Positions 1 to 5,155 of a DNA stretch of 5,155 bases are shown one piece after another (the stretch's first letter is position 1; every line of letters starts with the position of its first letter). The stretch covers positions 1 through 5,155 of the forward strand of contig JBEKJD010000226.1 of assembly GCA_050011415.1 (NCBI GenBank). Direction: 5' to 3'. The stretch comes from JADFXI01 sp050011415 (GTDB lineage Bacteria; Nitrospirota; Thermodesulfovibrionia; Thermodesulfovibrionales; Dissulfurispiraceae). The notes beneath the pieces were generated by a model that was given only the letters and a program-made list of their open reading frames with translations, had not been told where the DNA came from and did no database searches. The position numbers were made by a program, and so were the translations under genes.

Positions 1-128
1 AACTCGTGGCGGCAGAGGACTGGGCTTCAATAGCGGAGCTTGCCCGAAGGTTTGTTCTGAAAAGGGACCAATGGCAGAAGAAAAAACAGATTAAGGCTAA
101 GGTTAAGGTTGAGAAAGGTAAAAGATAA
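1..128 (+). CDS. 3' end of an unidentified gene (partial, N-terminus outside window)
   Basis: An open frame enters from the left edge (first full codon at 3) and ends at TAA 126-128, giving 41 visible residues. They start LVAAEDWASIAELARRF and then become very lysine-rich. The first part looks like an amphipathic helix. The last part (KAKVKVEKGKR) is encoded by the 5' arm of the hairpin at 92-164, where the hexamer AAGGTT reads as Lys-Val, so this tail is probably a low-constraint extension. I do not recognise the family and assign no function. Another frame is also open from the edge but stops near 94 and reads less like protein. The next gene on the same strand starts 65 bases later, after the hairpin. 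Confidence 0.5.
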   Translation, partial: LVAAEDWASIAELARRFVLKRDQWQKKKQIKAKVKVEKGKR

Positions 129-175
129 GGACGTGATCCTTTCTTAACCTTAACCTTAACCTTAACCTAATTTTT
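92..175 (+). terminator. Long repeat-built hairpin with T tract (terminator-like)
   Basis: Arm 92-118 is complementary to 138-164 over 27 positions with two non-Watson-Crick pairs, and the loop is 119-137. Because the arms are made of a hexamer (GGTTAA / TTAACC), a slipped pairing of 92-108 with 154-170 is also possible; it would put the stem directly against the T tract at 171-175. This fits an intrinsic terminator or attenuator for the upstream gene, although the stem is AT-rich and unusually long. The upstream stop codon (126-128) lies in the loop, and the AGGAGG of the next gene begins 5 bases after the T tract. Confidence 0.55.
144..167 (+). repeat. Tandem hexamer (TTAACC) x4
   Basis: Four perfect, uninterrupted copies of TTAACC form most of the 3' arm of the hairpin. 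The opposite arm has the complementary unit in partly degenerate form (GGCTAA, GGTTAA, GGTTGA). The copy number is therefore unequal between the arms, as expected from slippage in one arm only. Confidence 0.85.
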
Positions 176-193
176 ATAACAGGAGGTTGCATA

Positions 194-1144
194 ATGTTTC
201 GTCCACAGATAAAAGTCCTGGACTGCACTATACGCGATGGAGGTTTGATCAATAAGTGGCAGTTCAGTGATGAGTTGGTAAAAAAGGTTTTTCAGACGCT
301 TTCCCGCTCCGGTGTCGATTATATGGAGATAGGGTATAAGTCCTCGGAGAAATATTTCTGCCGGATTGAGCACGGGGCATGGAAATTCTGCACTGAAGAG
401 GACATAAAGCGGGTCATAGGCGAGAAGACCGGCGCCATGAAACTCTCTGCAATGGCCGACATCGGCAGGATAGATGCCGGAGACATTCTCCCCAAGAGCG
501 AGAGTGTGCTCGACATGATCCGGGTGGCCTGTTACGCCCACGAGTCTGACAAGGGCGTCAGTCTCGCCCAACATTGCCAGGACAAGGGCTATGAAGTGAC
601 TATTAACCTTATGGCGGTCTCAAAGGTGATCGAAAGCGACCTGGACGAAGCACTCAGCGACTTCGCAAAGAGCAGCGTGCCGGTTATCTATCTTGTAGAC
701 AGTTTCGGCAACATGTATTCAGAGCAGATCCATTTTTTAGCCAAAAAATATTTTGAAGCTATGCCCGGCAAGGAACTCGGCATTCATACCCACAATAACC
801 AGCAGCTCGCCTTTGCCAATACCATAGAGGCTATAATCGCGGGAATCAACCGCATTGATGCCACGATCTACGGTATGGGAAGGGGCGCCGGCAACTGTCC
901 CCTCGAACTCCTCCTCAGTTTCCTCAAGAACCCGAAGTTCGATATCGGGCCTGTCTTCGAGATTATCCAGGAATTATTCATCCCGCTGAAGGCAGAGGTG
1001 GAATGGGGATACCACATACCCTATATGATTACCGGCATACTGAACGAGCATCCGAGAAGCGGGATGAAAGCGATGGCAATGAAGGAATTGCCGGATCTCA
1101 GGCAGCTTTATGAAGACCTGAGAGATGGCACTCCCCTCGATTAA
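194..1144 (+). CDS. DRE-TIM metallolyase / HMGL-like aldolase
   Basis: This 316-residue protein belongs to the HMG-CoA lyase-like superfamily, a metal-dependent TIM barrel that forms or breaks C-C bonds next to a keto acid. The closest named relatives are 4-hydroxy-2-oxovalerate aldolases (MhpE type). Visible hallmarks are the strand-1 motif LDCTIRDGG (10-17) with R14 and the metal ligand D15, DSFG at 169-172, the metal-binding HTHNN at 198-202 (H198, H200), and the loop GMGRGAGN at 227-234. The C-terminal segment WGYHIPYMITG with a following NEHPR is typical of a subgroup usually labelled only 'aldolase catalytic domain-containing protein'. The acetaldehyde-channelling domain of true MhpE-type enzymes is not evident, so the substrate is unknown. 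The start ATG has a strong AGGAGG at 181-186, 7 bases upstream. The 4Fe-4S gene follows after 19 bases and is probably co-transcribed. Confidence 0.85.
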   Translation: MFRPQIKVLDCTIRDGGLINKWQFSDELVKKVFQTLSRSGVDYMEIGYKSSEKYFCRIEHGAWKFCTEEDIKRVIGEKTGAMKLSAMADIGRIDAGDILPKSESVLDMIRVACYAHESDKGVSLAQHCQDKGYEVTINLMAVSKVIESDLDEALSDFAKSSVPVIYLVDSFGNMYSEQIHFLAKKYFEAMPGKELGIHTHNNQQLAFANTIEAIIAGINRIDATIYGMGRGAGNCPLELLLSFLKNPKFDIGPVFEIIQELFIPLKAEVEWGYHIPYMITGILNEHPRSGMKAMAMKELPDLRQLYEDLRDGTPLD

Positions 1145-1146
1145 TA

Positions 1147-1153
1147 GGGAGGT
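1147..1153 (+). promoter_or_regulatory. RBS that fixes the start of the 4Fe-4S gene
   Basis: GGGAGGT lies 10 bases before the ATG at 1164. It is downstream of the alternative in-frame ATG at 1125, which lies inside the aldolase gene, so it supports the shorter protein. Confidence 0.7.
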
Positions 1154-1163
1154 ACAGTGCCAT

Positions 1164-1898
1164 ATGAAAACGATGAGAAAAATTGTCGAGATCAACGAGG
1201 ACCTTTGTAACGGCTGCGGCGAGTGTATCACCTCTTGCGCAGAGGGTGCGCTGAAGATTATTGACGGCAAGGCCCGCCTGGTCTCCGAGATATATTGCGA
1301 CGGTCTTGGCGCCTGTCTTGGAGGGTGCCCGCAGGGGGCCATAAAAATAACCGAGCGTGAAGCAGCGCCGTTCGATGAGCACGCAACTGAACAGCACCTG
1401 GCAACCAGCAGTCTCCCATGCGGGTGCCCGTCAAGCCGGCTCCAGATGTTCGGCGATTCACCATGCAGCGAAGCAAACAAGCCTTCTGCCCCTGTGGACC
1501 AAATAAACTCGACCTCTTCTCTTTCGCATTGGCCGGTACAGATACGCCTGGTTCCGCCGACAGCTCCTTTCCTGAAAGGCGCTGACCTGCTTGTTGCCGC
1601 CGACTGCGCTCCTGTAGCTTATCCTGACTTCCACGGGGATTTTCTGAAAAACAAAGTGATCATGATCGGGTGTCCAAAGTTCGATAATGCAGATGAGTAC
1701 ATACAGAAATTTGCCGATATTTTCAGGACAGCGGACATCAGGAGCGTAACTGTAGTTATCATGGAAGTCCCATGCTGCTCAAAACTACCTGTGATCGTGG
1801 GACGCGGCATGGCGATTGCGGGAAAACACATAGCTGTTGAAGAGGTCGTTATCAGTACACGGGGGTACGTGATTGGCCGCAAGCAGGTCTCGGTATAA
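1164..1898 (+). CDS. 4Fe-4S ferredoxin-domain protein with conserved C-terminal domain
   Basis: The protein has 244 residues from the ATG at 1164. An upstream in-frame ATG at 1125 would add 13 residues and overlap the aldolase, but it lacks a comparable RBS. The N-terminal 60 residues form a bacterial ferredoxin-like domain. The first motif is canonical (C15, C18, C21, C25). The second is C45-x5-C51-x3-C55-P, with Leu48 where the second Cys of a standard motif would be, so it may hold a [3Fe-4S] or otherwise altered cluster. A linker with a CGCP element follows. The C-terminal domain contains the segments WPVQIRLV, ADLLVAADCAP, GCPKFDN and MEVPCCSK, which recur in a family of roughly 240-260 residue anaerobe proteins called only '4Fe-4S binding protein'. 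A soluble electron-transfer or redox-sensing role is inferred; the partner is unknown. It converges on tadA with 5 bases between stops. Confidence 0.85.
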   Translation: MKTMRKIVEINEDLCNGCGECITSCAEGALKIIDGKARLVSEIYCDGLGACLGGCPQGAIKITEREAAPFDEHATEQHLATSSLPCGCPSSRLQMFGDSPCSEANKPSAPVDQINSTSSLSHWPVQIRLVPPTAPFLKGADLLVAADCAPVAYPDFHGDFLKNKVIMIGCPKFDNADEYIQKFADIFRTADIRSVTVVIMEVPCCSKLPVIVGRGMAIAGKHIAVEEVVISTRGYVIGRKQVSV

Positions 1899-1903
1899 GT
1901 GAA

Positions 1904-2377
1904 TTACTGGGCCGTCTTTACCCGCCGGGCCTGAAAAAACTGCTTCAGCAAAATGGCACATTCCTCGTGCATCACTCCTGAAACGACATCAACCTGATGA
2001 TTCAGGCGGTTGTCGGACAACAGGTGATAGAGGCTATCTACGCCGCCCCCCTTGCTGTCCCGGCAGCCGTATACGAGCCTGCCCAGGCGGGCGTTCACCA
2101 TAGCTCCCGCACACATAATGCAGGGCTCTTTTGTCACGTAAAGGGTGGCCCCGGAAAGTCTCCAATTCCGTATCTTTCGGGCCCCGGACTTTAACACGAA
2201 TATTTCCGCGTGGGCTGTAGGATCAAAAGCAGATTCTCTTTTATTAAATGACCTGGCAACTATCCCGTTATCGATAACGAGAATTGCTCCTACGGGGACC
2301 TCGCCCTTTTGAAATGCCTTTTCCGCCTCCCTGAAGGCAATGTTCATGAAGTCAGCGTCTGAAGCCATGCGGTCCAT
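1904..2377 (-). CDS. tadA: tRNA-specific adenosine deaminase (A34 to inosine)
   Basis: TadA deaminates adenosine 34 of tRNA-Arg(ACG) to inosine, so that one tRNA can read several codons. The 157-residue length is normal. The zinc-dependent deaminase signature is complete: H56-A57-E58 (zinc ligand and proton shuttle) and P85-C86-x2-C89, preceded by the conserved PVGAILV strand and N45 and followed by NHQVDVVSGV and EEC near the end. The chosen ATG at 2377 overlaps the end of hypB by 34 bases and has AAAGGTG at a 7-base spacing. In-frame ATGs at 2368 and 2347 are possible, the last forming an ATGA overlap with the hypB stop. However, homology to Bacillus-type TadA begins upstream of 2347 (residues DADFMNIAF), which favours a longer form. 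It is the last gene of the minus-strand block, and no clear terminator follows it. Confidence 0.95.
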   Translation of the reverse strand: MDRMASDADFMNIAFREAEKAFQKGEVPVGAILVIDNGIVARSFNKRESAFDPTAHAEIFVLKSGARKIRNWRLSGATLYVTKEPCIMCAGAMVNARLGRLVYGCRDSKGGGVDSLYHLLSDNRLNHQVDVVSGVMHEECAILLKQFFQARRVKTAQ

Positions 2378-2988
2378 TGGTCAACACCTTTCCCCGACTT
2401 GCATGAGAGTTCAAATAGTTTTATGGATGGATTCAGGGACAGGGCATCATTCTTTATTTTCTCAACATCGACATCAAGGTACGGACTCAGGTCCATTTTG
2501 TTGATGATCAGTGCAGCTGACTCCTGGAACATAAGCGGGTATTTCAAAGGTTTGTCGTGTCCCTCAGCGATACTGAGGACCATCACTTTCATGTTCTCAC
2601 CCACCTTAAATTCAGCTGGACAGACAAGATTTCCCACGTTCTCTATAACAAGGAGGTCCAGTTCGTCGAGCGGCAAGTCAGGGATCACCTCATTGATCAT
2701 GTTGGCATCCAGATGGCACGCGCCGCCGGTATTTATCTGGACAACAGGTACGCCGAGACGGTTGATCCTGACCGCGTCATCAGTGCCTGTAATATCACCT
2801 TCTATCACCCCGATCTTCAGTGCATGCTTCAGCCCCGTAATGGTGGTTTCAAGAAGCGATGTCTTTCCAGCGCCCGGAGAGCTCATAAGGTTGATCACAT
2901 AAACCCCTGCATCGGAAAAAATCCTCCTGTTTTCCTGGGCGATCCTGTCATTGGCGTCAAGTATTTTTGAGGCAACCTTCAATTTCAT
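2344..2988 (-). CDS. hypB: Hydrogenase nickel-incorporation GTPase HypB
   Basis: HypB is a SIMIBI-class GTPase that works with HypA to deliver nickel to the large subunit of [NiFe]-hydrogenase, and in some bacteria to urease. The 214-residue protein carries a P-loop SSPGAGKT (36-43), EGDITGTDDA (63-72), the metal-site pair C91-H92 in GGACHLDA, IENVGNLVCPA with the third metal ligand C123, NKMD (163-166) for guanine recognition, and SCKSGKG as the G5-like loop. It begins almost directly with the G-domain region. The N-terminal CxxCGC high-affinity nickel site and the His-rich stretch of some HypBs are absent, as in several other lineages. GGAGGT lies 9 bases upstream, inside the end of hypA, whose stop is 2 bases before this ATG. 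The 3' end overlaps tadA. Confidence 0.96.
   Translation of the reverse strand: MKLKVASKILDANDRIAQENRRIFSDAGVYVINLMSSPGAGKTSLLETTITGLKHALKIGVIEGDITGTDDAVRINRLGVPVVQINTGGACHLDANMINEVIPDLPLDELDLLVIENVGNLVCPAEFKVGENMKVMVLSIAEGHDKPLKYPLMFQESAALIINKMDLSPYLDVDVEKIKNDALSLNPSIKLFELSCKSGKGVDQWTAWLQTLTS
2385..2391 (-). promoter_or_regulatory. RBS inside hypB supporting the tadA start at 2377
   Basis: The minus strand reads AAAGGTG here, 7 bases before the ATG at 2377. The alternative starts at 2368 and 2347 have no comparable purine-rich site. Confidence 0.5.
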
Positions 2989-2990
2989 TA

Positions 2991-3335
2991 TTAATCTACC
3001 TCCAATTCTTTTATATCAAGCTCACGACCTGCATGTAAGGTATAGGAACCGCAGCCACATCGGGGACAGCAGAGCACGAAGCTTTCAGAAGTGGTAAAAT
3101 CAGCGCTGCAAGCGGTGCAATGGCCGGCAACCGGCACTTCCTCAATAGTAAGCTTGGCGCCGGCCGCAATAGTTTCGGTTTTAAGCGCGTCAAATGCGAA
3201 AAGCAAGGCCTCTGGCATTACTCCAGAGGCCTTGCCGATAACCACTCTAACATTGCTTATTTTGCTATATCCGTTCCTTCTGCACTCATCAACAGCAATT
3301 TTAAGCAGACTTTCAGCTACGGACACTTCATGCAT
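2991..3335 (-). CDS. hypA: Hydrogenase maturation nickel metallochaperone HypA
   Basis: HypA binds Ni(II) and passes it, with HypB, to the hydrogenase active site. At 114 residues it is full length. The start M1-H2-E3 is the conserved N-terminal nickel-binding motif, which also fixes the start codon. The C-terminal zinc domain has C73-x2-C76 and C90-x2-C93. Extra cysteines at 89 and 95 flank the second pair. The ATG is 2 bases after the stop of the YtxH gene, and no good ribosome binding site precedes it, so translational coupling to that gene is likely. hypB follows immediately. No hypC, D, E or F or hydrogenase structural gene lies in the window, so the rest of the maturation set must be elsewhere if present. 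Confidence 0.95.
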   Translation of the reverse strand: MHEVSVAESLLKIAVDECRRNGYSKISNVRVVIGKASGVMPEALLFAFDALKTETIAAGAKLTIEEVPVAGHCTACSADFTTSESFVLCCPRCGCGSYTLHAGRELDIKELEVD

Positions 3336-3337
3336 GT

Positions 3338-3637
3338 TTACTTTTGTACTTCTTTCTCGTATGCCTCTTTGCCCGCCTCAAACGCTGCCGCAATCAAAGA
3401 CTTCTTCTCGTCAACAAAACTCTTCCCTTTCTCGACAGTAGACGTAACTCTTTCCTTTGCCTGAGTCACATAGTCACCGGCCTTTTCCTTCACATCATCC
3501 GCAATCTCCATTATTTTTTTCCGTGCCTCAGGTCCTGATTGGGGGGCCAGGAGCAAAGCCAGACCAGCTCCTACCATGCCGCCCAGGAGAAATGAAAGCA
3601 AAACTGAACCAGAACTGAAACCTTCCTCATCTCTCAT
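3338..3637 (-). CDS. YtxH domain-containing protein
   Basis: This small, single-pass membrane protein has 99 residues. After a short polar N-terminus, residues about 10-31 form a glycine-rich hydrophobic segment (SVLLSFLLGGMVGAGLALLL). Directly after it comes APQSGPEARKKI, the signature of YtxH/gas-vesicle-like small proteins. The rest is a charged, predicted amphipathic or coiled helix ending in lysines. The start is supported by AAGGAGGT 6 bases upstream, which overlaps the end of the DUF948 gene. The biochemical role of the family is not established; it is often linked to envelope or general stress. It pairs here with a DUF948 gene, a combination also common elsewhere. Confidence 0.85.
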   Translation of the reverse strand: MRDEEGFSSGSVLLSFLLGGMVGAGLALLLAPQSGPEARKKIMEIADDVKEKAGDYVTQAKERVTSTVEKGKSFVDEKKSLIAAAFEAGKEAYEKEVQK

Positions 3638-3641
3638 GGCA

Positions 3642-4055
3642 TTACCTCCTTCCCTTCATTTGGTCTATTAATACATTGAGCGCAGTTTTCACGCCGGCAC
3701 TTATGCCGAAAGCCCTTAATGACAGCCCTCTGCTGAGTTCGTTGAAAAGGCTGCTGAAGGCCTTCAGATTGATTGCAATATCATTGCCGGCTTCGGCAAG
3801 ATTGCGTGCTGTATCGGTCACTGCGCCTACATCATCGGTAATTTTACGCATGCTCCTTAGAAATTGCTCTGTTTCAAGCATGACAGGATTCAGCCGCTCC
3901 TCAGTACTCTTTAAAGTGTTGTTTAACTGAACAGCCGCTTTTCTTATCTCAAATATTGTGTAGATGAGGAAGCCGATTGCCGTTAAAATACCGATTACCA
4001 GAATAAAAAAGCACATACTTACCAGTATTATTGTCAGCCACATATGATCCGCCAT
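3642..4055 (-). CDS. DUF948 domain-containing membrane protein
   Basis: The 137-residue protein has one N-terminal transmembrane helix (about residues 6-34) followed by a long helical region with alternating polar and hydrophobic residues, including LNNTLKSTEERLNPVMLETE and VGAVTDTARNLAEAGNDIA. This resembles the DUF948 family and, loosely, the helical linkers of chemoreceptors. The function is unknown; a membrane-anchored coiled-coil scaffold is the most that can be inferred. The start ATG has AAAGGAGG 7 bases upstream. It is the first gene after the hairpin at 4087-4150, and its stop lies 4 bases before the YtxH start codon, so the two are surely translated from one message. Confidence 0.8.
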   Translation of the reverse strand: MADHMWLTIILVSMCFFILVIGILTAIGFLIYTIFEIRKAAVQLNNTLKSTEERLNPVMLETEQFLRSMRKITDDVGAVTDTARNLAEAGNDIAINLKAFSSLFNELSRGLSLRAFGISAGVKTALNVLIDQMKGRR

Positions 4056-4086
4056 CCACTATCCTCCTTTGTCATAAGTATATCAT

Positions 4087-4150
4087 AAAAAGGTCATAGG
4101 TTATAGGGGAAAAAATAAATCTATAACCCATTACCTATAACCTATGACTT
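4087..4150 (-). terminator. Second long hairpin with T tract (terminator-like)
   Basis: On the minus strand the arm 4150-4134 pairs with 4107-4091 over 17 bases with a single G-U pair, around a 26-base loop, and runs into TTTTTAT. The unit CTATAACC occurs again within the loop (4121-4128), so a shorter alternative stem with 4099-4106 is possible. The 5' arm contains the last codons (Ser-His-Arg-Leu) and the TAG stop of the phosphatidyltransferase gene. It probably ends or attenuates the message of the inositol gene pair before the DUF948 gene. Confidence 0.6.
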
Positions 4151-4707
4151 GCCGTTTTATAAACATGAACTACCCTCTGAACAACGGTGATATGACTCAA
4201 CACAAACAGGGCGATAATAACCGGAAAAAGCCATCCCGTCACGCACGCTGCCGCCAGAAGCACGATGCGCTCGGGCCTCTCAATCAGCCCAACATTGCAA
4301 CCTATGCCAAGGCCTTCGGCACGCGCTCTGACATAACTGACAAGAAAAGAACCGATGAGGCTCCCAACCGTGAAAAAAACTCCGGCCAGATTATTCTGTT
4401 TCAGAAAAAGCCATGCTATCGCAAGGAAAAGAGCGGCATCAGCGTACCTGTCGAGTGTCGAATCCAGGAGCGCCCCGAATTGGGTATCTTTTCCATTGGC
4501 GCGTGCGACAACTCCGTCAAGCAGGTCGAACACACCACCTGCCAGGATCACGAAACCGCCGGTCCTGGAGCTGAAAGGGATAATCATGGCCGCTGCAATA
4601 GTAAAAGCAAAACCTGTGACGCTCAGGGCATTCGGACTAATGGATATTAATCTGGCTATCGGCGCAAGGGGCTTGTCTAATGAATGTCCCAGTTTCGCGC
4701 TGATCAA
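4135..4707 (-). CDS. CDP-alcohol phosphatidyltransferase, likely phosphatidylinositol-phosphate synthase type
   Basis: Integral membrane enzymes of this family move a phosphatidyl group from CDP-diacylglycerol (or a CDP-archaeol-like donor) to an alcohol. The full signature DG-x2-AR-x8-G-x3-D-x3-D is present: D61, D64, G65, A68, R69, G78, D82 and D86, which bind metal and CDP. Several hydrophobic segments (about 27-45, 50-62, 92-104, 108-125, 147-175) fit the six-helix fold. SYVRARAEGLGIG followed by ERPER (143-147) resembles inositol-phosphate-accepting members (mycobacterial PIP synthase, archaeal archaetidylinositol-phosphate synthase) more than PgsA or PssA. The neighbouring inositol-1-phosphate synthase gene supports that acceptor. 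The start is TTG at 4707, directly after the stop of the upstream gene, with AGGGAG 6 bases before it; no in-frame ATG occurs before residue 41. Length 190 is normal. Substrate assignment is inference. Confidence 0.85.
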   Translation of the reverse strand: MISAKLGHSLDKPLAPIARLISISPNALSVTGFAFTIAAAMIIPFSSRTGGFVILAGGVFDLLDGVVARANGKDTQFGALLDSTLDRYADAALFLAIAWLFLKQNNLAGVFFTVGSLIGSFLVSYVRARAEGLGIGCNVGLIERPERIVLLAAACVTGWLFPVIIALFVLSHITVVQRVVHVYKTASHRL

Positions 4708-5155
4708 CTACTGCTCCCTGACTCCAGCTATAAAATCCTCCACCATGCTTCTGGCTTCCTCATCGGAAAACTGTTTAAGAGGATGTTTCATAAAATAAGC
4801 TGCCGGCGACAGCAGTCCCCCCCCCTTGCCCCTGTCTTTTGCGATCTTGCAGCATCTTATGGCATCTATGACTACTCCGGAGCTGTTGGGCGAGTCCTCG
4901 ACCGACAACCTCAGTTCGAGATTCACCGGAATGTTTCCAAAACCTTCTCCCTCAATCCTGAGATAACATACTTTATTATCATTCATCCACGGCACATAAT
5001 CAGAAGGGCCTATATGAATGTCCTCATCAATCAGCTTGTGAGTTATTTGAGAGCAAACAGCCTCTGTCTTGGATGTTTTCTTTGATTTAAGTCTCGATTG
5101 GCTCAGCATATTGAGGAAGTCGGTGTTACCGCCCACGTTCAGCTGGTAGGTCCTG
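4708..5155 (-). CDS. ino1: myo-Inositol-1-phosphate synthase, C-terminal part (partial, 5' end outside window)
   Basis: The enzyme converts D-glucose-6-phosphate to 1D-myo-inositol-3-phosphate (L-myo-inositol-1-phosphate) with bound NAD. The frame stays open to the window edge; 148 C-terminal residues are visible. Highly conserved family segments occur in order: YQLNVGGNTDFLNML, SKKTSKTEAV with the lysine cluster of the catalytic domain, HIGPSDYVPW, NLELRLSVEDSPNSSG, VIDAIRCCKIAKDRG and AAYFMKHP. The valine (GTG) in QLNVGG is not a start, because conserved residues continue upstream of it. The enzyme is widespread in eukaryotes, archaea and actinobacteria and patchy in other bacteria. Its stop touches the start of the phosphatidyltransferase gene, so the two are coupled and probably form one inositol-lipid pathway. 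A run of nine G codes the loop before the LLSPAAY segment. Confidence 0.95.
   Translation of the reverse strand, partial: RTYQLNVGGNTDFLNMLSQSRLKSKKTSKTEAVCSQITHKLIDEDIHIGPSDYVPWMNDNKVCYLRIEGEGFGNIPVNLELRLSVEDSPNSSGVVIDAIRCCKIAKDRGKGGGLLSPAAYFMKHPLKQFSDEEARSMVEDFIAGVREQ
4714..4719 (-). promoter_or_regulatory. RBS deciding the TTG start of the phosphatidyltransferase
   Basis: The minus strand reads AGGGAG inside the end of the inositol-phosphate synthase gene, then 6 bases that include the TAG stop, then TTG at 4707. A stop codon lies directly upstream in the same frame, so a longer protein is excluded. Confidence 0.65.
4817..4825. repeat. Nine-base C/G homopolymer inside the inositol-phosphate synthase gene
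   Basis: Nine C on the + strand (G on the coding strand) code part of the Lys-Gly-Gly-Gly loop. The frame on both sides matches the family and the loop has the same length as in relatives, so this copy is intact as written. Confidence 0.9.

Noticed and set aside
92..170. Telomere-like or CRISPR-like repeat
   Set aside because: The unit is 6 bases with no spacers and the two arms are inverted copies, which fits a hairpin rather than a telomere or CRISPR array.
167..574. Open frame of 135 codons on the - strand opposite the aldolase
   Set aside because: It lies antisense to a gene with clear family motifs, has no RBS of note and its translation has no recognisable domain.
1125..1163. Longer N-terminus for the 4Fe-4S protein starting at 1125
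   Set aside because: It would overlap the aldolase by 20 bases and adds residues unlike a ferredoxin start; the GGGAGGT at 1147-1153 supports 1164.
974..1480. Open frame of 168 codons on the - strand across the aldolase/4Fe-4S junction
   Set aside because: It is antisense to two well-supported genes; the Arg/Ser/His-rich translation is typical of a shadow frame.
4077..4105. Possible promoter on the - strand before the DUF948 gene (TATACT at 4082-4077)
   Set aside because: The -10-like hexamer is good, but no acceptable -35 lies 16-18 bases upstream, and a start there would leave a very short leader.
4144..4798. Long + strand open frames opposite the phosphatidyltransferase gene
   Set aside because: The minus-strand frame carries the full CDP-alcohol transferase motif; the + frames have no motif or RBS.

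Overview
The window is a compact, mid-GC piece of a bacterial chromosome. An orphan hypAB pair for nickel-enzyme maturation, a clostridial-type 4Fe-4S protein and short intergenic gaps suggest an anaerobe or facultative anaerobe. The mixture of DUF948/YtxH envelope proteins, an inositol-1-phosphate synthase and a DRE-TIM aldolase would suit a Nitrospirota or Desulfobacterota-like lineage, but that placement is inference from gene content only.

Left part, + strand (1-1898). The last 41 codons of an unidentified gene run into a long repeat-built hairpin followed by a T tract. Then comes a two-gene unit: a DRE-TIM/HMGL-like aldolase (194-1144) and, 19 bases further on, a 4Fe-4S protein (1164-1898). 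It meets the opposite-strand block with only 5 bases between stop codons.

Right part, - strand (1904-5155). Read in transcription order it holds the 3' part of myo-inositol-1-phosphate synthase, entering from beyond the window edge, and a CDP-alcohol phosphatidyltransferase with a TTG start placed directly after the preceding stop. A second long hairpin with a T tract follows. Then come a DUF948 protein, a YtxH protein, hypA, hypB and tadA, packed with gaps of 2-4 bases or overlaps. The first two genes plausibly make an inositol phospholipid headgroup: glucose-6-phosphate to inositol-1-phosphate, then transfer to CDP-diacylglycerol. hypA and hypB insert nickel into hydrogenase. tadA makes inosine at the tRNA wobble position.

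The most unusual feature is the pair of terminator-like hairpins. Each is built from short repeated units, each begins inside the last codons of the upstream gene, each ends in TTTTTAT, and each sits just before the AGGAGG of the next gene. No mobile element, CRISPR array, rRNA or tRNA gene was seen. Nothing in the window clearly amounts to a new defence or metabolic system.
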